From assembly GCF_030813915.1 (NCBI RefSeq), contig NZ_JAUSUJ010000031.1, positions 1-64,000 of the forward strand: a stretch of 64,000 nucleotides of DNA, in the 5' to 3' direction. Positions 19,351 through 28,406 of the stretch are shown piece by piece. Source of the DNA: Rhodoplanes tepidamans (GTDB lineage: Bacteria; Pseudomonadota; Alphaproteobacteria; Rhizobiales; Xanthobacteraceae). The position numbers and the translations under genes are program-made. Numbering within the stretch: position 1 is the first letter of the stretch; every line of letters starts with the position of its first letter. The notes beneath the pieces were generated by a model. The model did no database searches. It was given only the letters and a program-made list of their open reading frames with translations, and was not told the origin of the DNA.

Positions 19351-19415
19351 GGCGTGAAGGCTTGGTCGGAAGCGGAGTGAGGCCGCCGTCGGGCCGGCGG
19401 CTTACTTGAAGCGGC

Positions 19416-20063
19416 TTACTTGAACAGGTCGTCGACCGTCTTCTGGTCGATGGCCTGGCCGTCGAGCTGCGGGCCGTTGAGCAGGAGGCGCTGGGCGCGC
19501 TCGGCGCGGGCCTTCTCCTGGTCGCTGGCATAGGCCGCCTTGTCGGTCGGCGGGGTGGTGCCGACCGCGCGGGCGAAGCGGCTGACGCGCGTCTCGATGT
19601 TCTGCAGCGTCTCGATCACCTTGGCGATGCGCTGGCCGGTGATGTCCTGGAACGAGCAGGCCTCGAAGATGAGCACCATCTTCTCCTGCACCAGCGCCTG
19701 GAACGCCTTCGGGTCGCTCGCGTCGGCGCACATCAGCGCCTCGGCGCACTCCATGATGGTGTTGGTGGCGCTCTCGGTCGACTTGACGATGGCACCGAGC
19801 TCCTGGCCGGCGGCCGGGATGCGGTCCTTCTTGATCTCGTCGACCTGCAGGGCGCCGATCTCGCCGCGCATGCGCTCGATGTAGCCGGCGATCTCGTGCA
19901 TCTCGCGATACACCGCCGTGTCCATCGTCTCGAAGAACACCTGCAGCGACTGCGCCGTGATCTCGGCGAGCGACAGCACGTCGGCGAGCGACACGTCTTC
20001 CTGACGCTTCTGGTGCAGGCACTCGATCAGGCTCTCGAGCTGCTGCGTCTTGACCCTCGCCAT
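19416..20063 (-). CDS. cheZ: Chemotaxis protein phosphatase CheZ
   Basis: 215 aa. A long helical protein with the CheZ catalytic motif SFQDITGQRI (Asp140, Gln144), which inserts into the active site of phosphorylated CheY and speeds dephosphorylation. The C-terminal end LDGQAIDQKTVDDLFK corresponds to the CheY-tethering helix. Start ATG 20063 follows GGGAGAAG. The gene lies 90 bp after cheY and is presumably co-transcribed. A short duplication, CTTACTTGAA, overlaps and follows the stop codon. Confidence 0.9.
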   Translation of the reverse strand: MARVKTQQLESLIECLHQKRQEDVSLADVLSLAEITAQSLQVFFETMDTAVYREMHEIAGYIERMRGEIGALQVDEIKKDRIPAAGQELGAIVKSTESATNTIMECAEALMCADASDPKAFQALVQEKMVLIFEACSFQDITGQRIAKVIETLQNIETRVSRFARAVGTTPPTDKAAYASDQEKARAERAQRLLLNGPQLDGQAIDQKTVDDLFK

Positions 20064-20153
20064 CGCGAGCTTCTCCCTTGGGATGAATCACCGCCCGAAC
20101 CGCGGGCCCCGGCCGTCCGGCCGGGGCGCCGCCGGCGGCGGCACCCGAGACGG

Positions 20154-20537
20154 CTAGTCGGCGAACACCGCCTGGATCTTGCTCTGCAGGGTCTGGGCGT
20201 TGAACGGCTTGACGATGTAGTTGTTCACGCCCGCCTTCTTGGCGGCGATCACGTTCTCGGTCTTGGACTCCGCCGTCACCATGATGAACGGGGTCTTCGA
20301 CAGGCTCGGATCGGCCCGGACCTCCTTGAGGAGCTCGTAGCCGGTCATCGGCTCCATGTTCCAGTCGGAGATGACGAGGCCGTAGCGCTTCTCGCGCATC
20401 TTGCCGAGCGCGGCCGAGCCGTCGGCGGCATCGTCGATATCCTCGAAACCGATCTGCTTGAGCAGATTGCGGATGATCCGGATCATCGTGTTGTAATCGT
20501 CCACGACGAGCACGGGCATCGAAAGGTCGATCGCCAT
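20154..20537 (-). CDS. cheY: Chemotaxis response regulator CheY
   Basis: 127 aa single receiver domain. The acidic pocket VVDDYN (Asp13, Asp14), phospho-acceptor Asp58 in ISDWNMEPMTG, the switch Thr in VTAES and the conserved KPF lysine are all present. No output domain. It binds the flagellar motor switch when phosphorylated. First gene of the cheY-cheZ pair, which sits apart from any visible cheA/cheW cluster. Confidence 0.92.
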   Translation of the reverse strand: MAIDLSMPVLVVDDYNTMIRIIRNLLKQIGFEDIDDAADGSAALGKMREKRYGLVISDWNMEPMTGYELLKEVRADPSLSKTPFIMVTAESKTENVIAAKKAGVNNYIVKPFNAQTLQSKIQAVFAD

Positions 20538-20914
20538 GTCCTCACTCCGTTACGCAACAAACCGGGAGTACGCAGCGTCCTGTCACTGTTCTGCGGAATG
20601 TGGACAGGTCCCACCGCCCGAGATACACCCAGGTTTCTCCCCACTGGGGTCGGACGTTAGCAGCGCCTTTTGAACATCCGGTTAATCGAGCGTCCCGGAG
20701 AGCTTCGCGAGGCCCCATCGGGCGAATTTGGCGGAACCGGAAAGCACCAAGTTTCCTCGTGGTTTAGGAACGGTTGCCGAGAATCGTTAACCGCAGTTTG
20801 GCAACATGACAGCGCCCCCCGGGAGTCCTGGTCTCCGCCGCCCTTCGCCGTGCCGCGCGGCCGCCTCTCGCGTGCCGCTCCCGTCCGCCCGCAACCCGTG
20901 ATCGTGCCGCATCC
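20538..20914. other. Divergent promoter region between cheY and ribF
   Basis: 377 bp without a gene. 20640-20800 is less GC-rich than its surroundings. GGTTGCC (near 20770) and its inverse complement GGCAAC (near 20800) flank a TCGTTAACCG sequence, which could be an operator or part of a promoter. No complete TTAA-N7-TTAAC site is present. Confidence 0.45.
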
Positions 20915-21925
20915 ATGACCGACATCTCGTTTCCCGCGACCTCGTTCCGTCTGGTCCGCGACCGCCTCGACGCCCCGCCGCCCGAGGCGCTGACCGGCGC
21001 CGTGGTGGCGCTCGGCAATTTCGACGGCGTCCATCGCGGCCACCGCGCCGTCATCCAGGCCGCCCAGGCGCGCGCCCACGCGCTCGGCCGGCCGGCCGCG
21101 GCGATGACGTTCGAGCCGCATCCGCGCGCCCTGTTCAGCCCCGAGGCGCCCGAGTTCCGCCTCTCCAATGTCGACGAGAAGGTGCGGCTGTTCGCCGCCA
21201 CCGGGCTCGACGGCGCCATCGTGATGGGCTTCGACAAGCCGCTCGCGGCGCTGACCCCGGCCGAGTTCGTCCAGAAGGTCCTGGTCGAGCGCTACAAGGT
21301 CGCCGGCGTCGCGGTCGGCTTCGACTTCCAGTTCGGCAAGGGCCGGGCCGGCACCACCGAGTTCCTCCGCAAGGAGGGCGAGCGGCTCGGCTTCACGGTC
21401 GACGTCGCGCCGCCGCTGCTCGACGCCGGCGAGCGGGTGTCGTCCGGCGCGGTGCGCTCGGCGCTGTCGCGCGGCGAGGTGGAGCACGCCTGGCGGCTGC
21501 TCGGCTACCCCTGGTTCCAGTCGGGCGAGGTGGTGCACGGCGACAGCCGCGGCCGCGACCTCGGCTACCCGACCGCCAATCTCAAGCTCGACCCCAACTG
21601 CAAGCTGCGCCACGGCGTCTACGCGGTGCGGGTCGGGGTCGACGGCAAGCGCTGGGACGGCGTCGCCAATTTCGGCCGGCGGCCGATGTTCGACTCCGGC
21701 GTGGTGCTGCTCGAGGCGTTCCTGTTCGACTTCAAGGGCGACCTCTACGGCAAGACCATCGACATCGCCTTCTACGCCTTCCTGCGGCCGGAGCTGAAGT
21801 TCCGCGCCGTCGAGGACCTGATCGATCGAATGAACGAGGATTCGAAGGCCGCCCGCCAGATCCTCGCCGGCGCCGGCAACGCCTTCCCCCAGCTCGCCGA
21901 CGTGGCGGTGGTGAAGCGGGGGTAG
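20915..21925 (+). CDS. ribF: Bifunctional riboflavin kinase / FAD synthetase
   Basis: 336 aa. The N-terminal nucleotidyltransferase (FAD synthetase) has LGNFDGVHRGH near residue 31 and FEPHPR; the C-terminal flavokinase has the GDSRGRDLGYPTANL block near 210. It makes FMN and then FAD from riboflavin and ATP in the cytosol. The RSALSRGEVEHA stretch that leads into the kinase domain is typical. It is followed after a repeat by ileS and lspA, the usual alphaproteobacterial order. Confidence 0.96.
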   Translation: MTDISFPATSFRLVRDRLDAPPPEALTGAVVALGNFDGVHRGHRAVIQAAQARAHALGRPAAAMTFEPHPRALFSPEAPEFRLSNVDEKVRLFAATGLDGAIVMGFDKPLAALTPAEFVQKVLVERYKVAGVAVGFDFQFGKGRAGTTEFLRKEGERLGFTVDVAPPLLDAGERVSSGAVRSALSRGEVEHAWRLLGYPWFQSGEVVHGDSRGRDLGYPTANLKLDPNCKLRHGVYAVRVGVDGKRWDGVANFGRRPMFDSGVVLLEAFLFDFKGDLYGKTIDIAFYAFLRPELKFRAVEDLIDRMNEDSKAARQILAGAGNAFPQLADVAVVKRG

Positions 21926-21953
21926 GGGCCGCATCCTCGGCATCTGCCGCTTA

Positions 21954-22099
21954 CCCCCCACCCCCGACCCCTCCCCGCCACTCGCTACGCGAGCGGGGGG
22001 AGGGGAGCTGCAGCGCTTCGCCGATTGTCACGCAAGGCGCCTCCACTCCTCTCCCCCCGCGCCCGCAGGGCGTGGCGGGGAGGGGTCGGGGGTGGGGGG
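21954..22099. repeat. Perfect 28-bp inverted repeat between ribF and ileS
   Basis: Arms 21954-21981 (CCCCCCACCCCCGACCCC...) and 22072-22099 (...GGGGTCGGGGGTGGGGGG) are perfectly complementary over 28 bp. A smaller CTCGCTACGCGAG hairpin and a second GC-rich hairpin lie between them. It is a member of the dispersed extragenic palindromes (family B type) and could fold into a large cruciform or attenuate readthrough from ribF. Confidence 0.8.
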
Positions 22100-22198
22100 A
22101 AGCCACGCAGAAGGGCATCGCCGTTTCCCCTCCAGGGGAGGGTGAAGCGGCCCTTTGCCCTTCACGGGCCGGCGGCGCCTTGTTAAGAACGGCGCGCC

Positions 22199-25100
22199 AT
22201 GACCGATGCCGCCACGACGACCCGCGACTACTCGAAAACCCTCTTTCTGCCGGTGACCGATTTCCCGATGCGGGCCGGTCTGCCCCAGAAGGAGCCGGAG
22301 ATCCTGGCCCACTGGGCGAAGATCGGCCTCTACGGCCGGCTGCGCAGCGCCTCGGAAGGACGCGCGAAATTCGTCCTGCACGACGGGCCGCCCTACGCCA
22401 ACGGACACATCCATATCGGCCACGCGCTCAACAAGGTCCTCAAGGATCTCGTCACGCGCTCGCAGCAGATGCTGGGCTTCGACTCCAACTACGTGCCGGG
22501 CTGGGACTGCCACGGCCTGCCGATCGAGTGGAAGATCGAGGAGGAGAACTACCGCAAGAAGGGCAAGGCGAAGCCCGACCTCTCCGACCCGGCCGCCATG
22601 ATCGCGTTCCGGCAGGAGTGCCGGCGCTACGCCGAGCACTGGCTGTCGGTGCAGCGCGAGGAGTTCAAGCGGCTCGGCGTGGTCGGCGACTGGGACCACC
22701 CCTACACCACCATGAGCTTCGCGGCCGAGGCGCAGATCGCCCGCGAGATCATGAAGTTCGCCCGCAACGGCATGCTCTATCGCGGCTCCAAGCCGGTGAT
22801 GTGGTCGGTGGTCGAGCGCACCGCGCTGGCCGAGGCCGAGGTGGAATACGAGGATTTCACCAGCGACACGGTGTGGGTGAAGTTTCCGGTCCGTCGCTAT
22901 GCCGGCGAAACCAGCGCAGATGCTGGGCAGCTCGCTTACGCCTCCGTCGTCATCTGGACGACAACGCCGTGGACGCTGCCGGGCAACCGCGCCATCAGCT
23001 TCTCCCACAAGATCGGCTACGGCCTCTACAAGGTCACCGACGCGCCCGCCGACAACTGGGCCAGGACGGGCGATCTGCTGATCCTCGCCGACAAGCTCGC
23101 CGAGGACGTGTTCAAGCAGGCGCGCGTCGTCGCATTCGAGAAGGTGCGGGCGGTGCCGGCCGACGATCTTGCTATTATGGCTTGCGACCATCCGCTGAAG
23201 GGGCTCGGCTACGACTTCGCGGTGCCGATGCTCGACGGCGAGCATGTCGACGACTCGACCGGCACCGGCTTCGTCCACACCGCGCCGGGCCACGGCCGCG
23301 AGGACTTCGAGATCTGGATGGAGTACGGCCGCAGGCTCGCGGAGCGCGGCATCTCCACCAGGATCCCCTACACGGTGGATGCGGACGGCCGCTACACGGC
23401 CGATGCGCCCGGCTTCGAAGGCCGGCGCGTCATCACCGAGAAGGGCGAGAAGGGCGACGCCAACGAGGCCGTGATCAAGGCCCTGGTGGACGCCGGGAAC
23501 CTCGTCGCGCGCGGAAAGCTGAAGCACCAGTATCCGCATTCGTGGCGCTCCAAGAAGCCGGTGATCTTCCGCAACACGCCGCAATGGTTCATCGCCATGG
23601 ACCAGCCGATTCTCTCGGCTGGGAAAACGCCTCCAGCTTTCGACGGTCTCGTGAGCGCCATCCATAGGGACGTGGCACCTGAAGTTAAGGCAGCAATCGG
23701 CTCTCAATTTGACACGCTCCGCGCCCGCGCCCTCAAGGCGATCCGGGCGACCCGCTGGGTGCCGCCGCAGGGGCAGAACCGCATCACCGGCATGATCGAG
23801 AGCCGGCCCGACTGGGTGATCTCGCGCCAGCGCGCCTGGGGCGTGCCGATCACCGTGTTCGTGCGCGACACGGGCCACGGCGAGGTCGAGATTCTGCGCG
23901 ACGACGCTGTCGACGCCCGCGTGGTCGCGGCCTTCGAGCAGGAAGGCGCGGACGCGTGGTACGCCGCCGGGGCGCGGGAGCGCTTTCTCGGCGAGCGCGC
24001 CGCGGAAGGCTGGCAGAAGGTCGACGACATTCTCGACGTCTGGTTCGACAGTGGCTCCACCCACGCCTTCGTGCTGGAGGATCCGGAGAACTTCGCGACG
24101 CTCGCCGGCATCCGCCGCAAGGTGGACGGCGGTCGTGATCAGGTCATGTATCTCGAAGGCTCGGACCAGCACCGCGGCTGGTTCCATTCGTCGCTGCTGG
24201 AGTCGTGCGGCACCCGCGGCCGCGCGCCCTTCGACGTCGTCGTGACGCACGGCTTCACGCTCGACGAGCAGGGCCGCAAGATGTCGAAGTCGCTCGGCAA
24301 CACGGTGGCGCCGCAGGATCTGATCAAGCAGCACGGCGCCGACATCGTGCGCCTGTGGGTCGGCTCCTGCGACTACTGGGACGACCAGCGCATCGGCCCG
24401 GAGATCATCAAGACCACGGTCGACACCTATCGCAAGCTGCGCAACACGCTGCGCTGGATGCTCGGCAACCTGGCGCATTTCCGCGACGAGGACCGCGTGA
24501 AGGTCGAGCGCATGCCGCCGCTCGAGCGCTACATGCTGCACCGGCTCGCCGAGCTCGACGCGACGGTGCGCGAGGCCTACGCCAACTTCGACTACAAGCG
24601 CATCTTCGCGGTCCTCAGCCAGTTCATGACCGTGGATCTCTCGGCCTTCTACTTCGACGTCCGCAAGGACGCGCTCTACTGCGACCCGATCTCGTCGCTG
24701 ACGCGCAAGTCCTGCCTCACCGTGCTCGACCACGTCTTCCGCTGCACCGTGACGTGGCTCGCCCCGATCCTCTGCTTCACGGCCGAGGAGGCGTGGCTCG
24801 CCCGCTATGCCGGAACCGACGGCTCGGTGCATCTGGAGACCTTCCCCGACGTGCCGGAGAGCTGGCGCAACGAGGGGCTGGCCGAGACCTGGCGCAAGGC
24901 GCGCGCGGTGCGCCGCGTCGTCACCGGGGCGCTGGAGCTGGAGCGTGCGGCCAAGCGCATCGGCTCGTCGCTGGAGGCCGACCCGCTGGTCTATGTCGGC
25001 AACGACGACCTGTTCCGCGCCGTGGTCGATCTCGACCTCGCCGAGATCTGCATCACGTCGGGGGCCCAGTTACTCGAGGGCAAGGGACCCGAGGAGGCGT

Positions 25101-25279
25101 TCCGCCTGCCCGACGTGCCCGGCGTCGCCGTGCTGCCGCGCCGCGCCGAGGGCCGGAAGTGCGCCCGCTCGTGGAAGATCACGCCGACGGTCGGCGCCGA
25201 CCCGCAGTACCCGGACGTCACCCCGCGCGACGCCCAGGCCCTGCGCGAGCTGGACGCCCTGTCCCCGGCGGCGGAATGA
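22199..25279 (+). CDS. ileS: Isoleucyl-tRNA synthetase
   Basis: 1026 aa, class I aminoacyl-tRNA synthetase that charges tRNA-Ile and edits valine. [13 protein letters not shown] (HIGH, about residue 70) and [10 protein letters not shown] (KMSKS, about residue 695) are intact; the CP1 editing domain lies between them. Two stretches in the editing region look inserted: about residues 235-245 ([11 protein letters not shown]) and about 470-500 ([20 protein letters not shown]...). Both have less GC-biased codons than the rest. No ribosome site of note precedes ATG 22199, and no T-box leader is seen, as usual in alphaproteobacteria. Confidence 0.97.
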   Translation: MTDAATTTRDYSKTLFLPVTDFPMRAGLPQKEPEILAHWAKIGLYGRLRSASEGRAKFVLHDGPPYANGHIHIGHALNKVLKDLVTRSQQMLGFDSNYVPGWDCHGLPIEWKIEEENYRKKGKAKPDLSDPAAMIAFRQECRRYAEHWLSVQREEFKRLGVVGDWDHPYTTMSFAAEAQIAREIMKFARNGMLYRGSKPVMWSVVERTALAEAEVEYEDFTSDTVWVKFPVRRYAGETSADAGQLAYASVVIWTTTPWTLPGNRAISFSHKIGYGLYKVTDAPADNWARTGDLLILADKLAEDVFKQARVVAFEKVRAVPADDLAIMACDHPLKGLGYDFAVPMLDGEHVDDSTGTGFVHTAPGHGREDFEIWMEYGRRLAERGISTRIPYTVDADGRYTADAPGFEGRRVITEKGEKGDANEAVIKALVDAGNLVARGKLKHQYPHSWRSKKPVIFRNTPQWFIAMDQPILSAGKTPPAFDGLVSAIHRDVAPEVKAAIGSQFDTLRARALKAIRATRWVPPQGQNRITGMIESRPDWVISRQRAWGVPITVFVRDTGHGEVEILRDDAVDARVVAAFEQEGADAWYAAGARERFLGERAAEGWQKVDDILDVWFDSGSTHAFVLEDPENFATLAGIRRKVDGGRDQVMYLEGSDQHRGWFHSSLLESCGTRGRAPFDVVVTHGFTLDEQGRKMSKSLGNTVAPQDLIKQHGADIVRLWVGSCDYWDDQRIGPEIIKTTVDTYRKLRNTLRWMLGNLAHFRDEDRVKVERMPPLERYMLHRLAELDATVREAYANFDYKRIFAVLSQFMTVDLSAFYFDVRKDALYCDPISSLTRKSCLTVLDHVFRCTVTWLAPILCFTAEEAWLARYAGTDGSVHLETFPDVPESWRNEGLAETWRKARAVRRVVTGALELERAAKRIGSSLEADPLVYVGNDDLFRAVVDLDLAEICITSGAQLLEGKGPEEAFRLPDVPGVAVLPRRAEGRKCARSWKITPTVGADPQYPDVTPRDAQALRELDALSPAAE

Positions 25280-25290
25280 GGCGCCGACAG

Positions 25291-25388
25291 CGCGTAGGGT
25301 GGGCAAAGCGAAGCGTGCCCACCATCGGAGCTCCGGTCGGTGCGCCACCGCGTGGGCACGGCGCTTCGCACCTTTGCCCACCCTGCGC
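25291..25388. repeat. GTAGGGTGGGCAAAG-type inverted repeat
   Basis: The left arm GCGTAGGGTGGGCAAAGCG (25292-25310) and the right arm ending TTTGCCCACCCTGCGC (25373-25388) are inverse complements with small differences. They enclose GTGCCCACC and GGTGGGCAC-like inner arms. This extragenic palindrome type is widespread in proteobacteria. It lies between ileS and lspA. Confidence 0.75.
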
Positions 25389-25400
25389 AAGCGGCTGACC

Positions 25401-25922
25401 ATGGCGTCCAGGACCCTCCTCTCGCTCGGCCGCTTCACCTGGCTGGGGCTCGCCGCGGCGGCCGTGACGGTGGCGCTCGACCAGGCGTCGAAGCTGTGGC
25501 TGCTCTACGGCTTCGACCTGCCGTCGCGGGCGCCGCTGCACGTCTTTCCCGGCCTCGACCTCGTCGTCGTGTGGAACACCGGCATCAGCTACGGCCTGTT
25601 CCCGCAGTCCGGGGCGGTCGGCCAGTGGGCGCTGCTCGGCGTCAAGGTGATCGCCGTGGTGCTGCTCGCCATCTGGCTGACCCGGGTGGAGCGGCGCCCG
25701 AGCGCCCTGGCGCTCGGGCTGATCATCGGCGGGGCGATCGGCAACGCCATCGACCGGGCGAGCTTCGGGGCGGTGTTCGACTTCGTCCTGCTGTATCTCG
25801 CCACCGCCACGTGGCGCTTCAACTGGTACGTCTTCAACGTCGCCGACGTGGCGATCGTCGCCGGCGTCGTCCTGCTGCTGTGGGAGACCGTGGCGGCGCC
25901 GGACGCCGCAAAAGCGCCCTGA
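25401..25922 (+). CDS. lspA: Lipoprotein signal peptidase (signal peptidase II)
   Basis: 173 aa, four membrane helices. The enzyme cuts prolipoproteins before the lipid-modified cysteine. Conserved blocks are VWNTGISYGLF, GGAIGNAIDRASFGAVFDF (first catalytic Asp) and FNVADVAIV (second catalytic Asp). ATG 25401 lies directly after the intergenic palindrome, with only a weak ribosome site. Its partner enzyme Lgt is encoded at 53673-54527. Confidence 0.95.
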   Translation: MASRTLLSLGRFTWLGLAAAAVTVALDQASKLWLLYGFDLPSRAPLHVFPGLDLVVVWNTGISYGLFPQSGAVGQWALLGVKVIAVVLLAIWLTRVERRPSALALGLIIGGAIGNAIDRASFGAVFDFVLLYLATATWRFNWYVFNVADVAIVAGVVLLLWETVAAPDAAKAP

Positions 25923-25993
25923 TCCGTGATATACAGGAGAGGGTGGCCGACGCGCGGGTGACACCGGGCGTCGTGCCGGCACGGGGGAACGAC

Positions 25994-26701
25994 ATGCGAG
26001 CATTTTCGACGCGCTCTCTGCGGCGCACTTGCACGTGCGCCGCCGTCGCAGCGGCGCTCTCCGCCGTCCTGGTGATCGGCAGCGGCCCGGCCGTCGCCGA
26101 GGACGACGACGAGATGCCCGACGTCAAGGTGATGCGCAGCATCATGCGCGGCCTCGGCCTTCGGAAGCCGGGCGAGGAAGACCACATCGAATATCGCGAG
26201 CGGTCGCCCCTGGTGGTGCCGCCGTCGCGCGACCTGCCGCCGCCCGAGACGGCGCCGCTCGCCGCGCGCGATCCGGCCTGGCCCGACGACCCGGACGTGA
26301 AGGCGCGGCGCGAGGCCAAGAAGCACGCCCGCAAGTCGATCGACGTCGAGGAGGAGTCCCGCACCCTGACGCCGGCCGAGCTGAACCGGAAGGGCGCGCC
26401 GCGCACGGCGTCGGCCTCCGGCGCGCCGATCAAGTCCGGCGAGGAGGCGACCAACCAGGTGAAGCCGTCCGAGCTCGGCTACAGCGGCGGCCTGTTCAGC
26501 TGGCGCTCGTTCCTCGGCGCCGAGCCGAAGGAGGAGTACGGCACCTTCGACAAGGAGCCGAAGCGCACCGAGCTCACGCAGCCGCCGCCCGGCTACCTGA
26601 CGCCGTCGCCGAATCAGCCCTACGGCGTCTCCAAGACCATCGAGCGGCCGACCAAGGCCAAGTCCTACGACCAGGCGGCCGGCAACGCCGAGCAGCGCTG
26701 A
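25994..26701 (+). CDS. Exported conserved hypothetical protein
   Basis: 235 aa. An N-terminal signal peptide (SLRRTCTCAAVAAALSAVLV..., probable cut after AVAE) leads to an acidic start, then a low-complexity, Pro- and charge-rich periplasmic chain with no recognisable fold. GGGGGAAC precedes ATG 25994. It sits between lspA and the M16 protease pair, a position held by similar hypothetical proteins in related genomes. Function is unknown. Confidence 0.7.
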   Translation: MRAFSTRSLRRTCTCAAVAAALSAVLVIGSGPAVAEDDDEMPDVKVMRSIMRGLGLRKPGEEDHIEYRERSPLVVPPSRDLPPPETAPLAARDPAWPDDPDVKARREAKKHARKSIDVEEESRTLTPAELNRKGAPRTASASGAPIKSGEEATNQVKPSELGYSGGLFSWRSFLGAEPKEEYGTFDKEPKRTELTQPPPGYLTPSPNQPYGVSKTIERPTKAKSYDQAAGNAEQR

Positions 26702-26900
26702 GCGCCGCGCGGTTCCGAACCGATCCGTTCCCGACGCGCACGGCGGCTGCCGTGCGCGTTTCCTTTCGGGCGGCCGAGTGTCGCGCGGGGCCGCCGCGAA
26801 ACCGCCTCGGATACCCGCAAGAACCTGACCGATTTGTCATTTGAGCCGCCGGAGCGTTTCCGGAACAATGCCGGCCGTCGTCGCCAGGAGAGGCCCCAGC

Positions 26901-28406
26901 ATGACCCGACCCGTCCTGACGTCGCTGGCGCTCGCCGCGACGATCGCGCTCGCCGCTGTGCTGGCGCCGCTGCCCGCGGCGGGACCCGCGTGGGCCGAGG
27001 CGCCGGCCGCCAAGGCGGCTGCCGCGAAGGCGGCACCGGCGCCCGCGGCCGCCCCGCAGGCGACGACCCCGCAGGCGACGACCCCGCAGCCGGCGGCCTC
27101 GCCGCCGGGCCGGAGCCAGGGCGTCCAGGTCAGCGAGTTCAAGCTGGCCAACGGGCTCGAGGTGGTGGTGGTGCCGGACCGGCGCACCCCGGTCGTCACC
27201 CACATGATCTATTACAAGGTCGGCTCCGCCGACGAGCCGCCCGGCAAGTCCGGCATCGCGCATTTCCTCGAGCACCTGATGTTCAAGGGCACCGAGAAGA
27301 ACCCGAGCGGACGCTTCTCCAAGATGCTCGCCACCATCGGGGGCCAGGAGAACGCCTTCACGACCACCGACTACACCGGCTACTTCCAGCGCGTGCCGCG
27401 CGAGTTCCTCGGCGACGTGATGGAGTTCGAGGCCGACCGCATGACCGGCCTGGTGCTCACCGACGCCAACGTGCTGCCGGAGCGCGACGTGGTGCTGGAG
27501 GAGTACAACATGCGGGTCGCCAACAGCCCGGACGCGCGCATCGGCGAGCAGGTGGCGGCGGCCCTCTATCTCAACCATCCCTACGGCCGGCCGGTGATCG
27601 GCTGGCGCAGCGAGATCGAGACGCTGAACCGCGAGGACGCGCTCGCCTTCTACAGGCAGTTCTACGGGCCCAACAACGCCGTCCTGGTGATCGCCGGCGA
27701 CGTCGAGCCGGAGGCCGTCCGGGCGCTGGCCGAGAAGACCTACGGCAGGATCCCGGTCAGGAGCGACATCGGCCCGCGGCACCGGCCGCAGGAGCCGCCG
27801 CCGGTCGCGGTGCGCCAGGTGACGCTCGACGACCCGCGGGTCGCCCAGCCCAGCCTGAATCGCAGTTATCTGGTGCCCTCCTACGCCACCGCCGAGCGCG
27901 GCGAGGCGGAGGCGCTCGACGTGCTCGCCCAGATCCTCGGCAGCGGCCCGAACAGCCGGCTGTACCGGCGGCTGGTCGCCGAGAACCGCATCGCCACCAC
28001 GGCGGGCGCCTGGTACCAGGGCTCGGCCGTCGACGCCACCCGGCTCGGCGTCTACGCCCGGCCGGCGCCGGATTCCTCGCTGCCGGCGGTCGAGACCGCG
28101 ATCGACGCGGTGATCGCCGAGGTCGTCGCCGACGGCGTCACGGCCGAGGAGCTGGAGCGCGCCAAGACCCGGATGATCGCCGACGCCGTCTACGCCCAGG
28201 ACAACCAGGCCAGCATGGCGCGCTGGTACGGCACCGCGCTGTCCACCGGCTCGACGGTCGCCGACGTGCTGTCCTGGCCCGACCGCGTGCGCGCCGTGAC
28301 GGCCGAGCAGGTCCGCCAGGCCGCCAAGACCTGGCTCGACAAGCGCCGCTCGGCGACCGGGTATCTCGTCAAGTCGCTGCCGGCCTCCGGGGAGAAGCGC
28401 TCGTGA
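26901..28406 (+). CDS. M16 family zinc metallopeptidase (catalytic)
   Basis: 501 aa with a signal peptide (to about WAEA), an Ala/Pro-rich spacer with repeated ATTPQ, and two M16 halves. The inverted zinc motif HFLEH (in IAHFLEHLMFKGTE) and the distal zinc ligand Glu in VVLEEYNMRVAN are intact, so this is the active subunit of a periplasmic pitrilysin-like pair. Start ATG 26901 follows AGGAGAGG; the earlier ATG at 26841 would spoil the signal peptide. It overlaps the next gene by 4 bp (GTGA). Confidence 0.93.
   Translation: MTRPVLTSLALAATIALAAVLAPLPAAGPAWAEAPAAKAAAAKAAPAPAAAPQATTPQATTPQPAASPPGRSQGVQVSEFKLANGLEVVVVPDRRTPVVTHMIYYKVGSADEPPGKSGIAHFLEHLMFKGTEKNPSGRFSKMLATIGGQENAFTTTDYTGYFQRVPREFLGDVMEFEADRMTGLVLTDANVLPERDVVLEEYNMRVANSPDARIGEQVAAALYLNHPYGRPVIGWRSEIETLNREDALAFYRQFYGPNNAVLVIAGDVEPEAVRALAEKTYGRIPVRSDIGPRHRPQEPPPVAVRQVTLDDPRVAQPSLNRSYLVPSYATAERGEAEALDVLAQILGSGPNSRLYRRLVAENRIATTAGAWYQGSAVDATRLGVYARPAPDSSLPAVETAIDAVIAEVVADGVTAEELERAKTRMIADAVYAQDNQASMARWYGTALSTGSTVADVLSWPDRVRAVTAEQVRQAAKTWLDKRRSATGYLVKSLPASGEKRS

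Noticed and set aside
20770-20800. CtrA site between cheY and ribF
   Set aside because: A TTAAC is present, but the required TTAA seven bases away is missing in both orientations.
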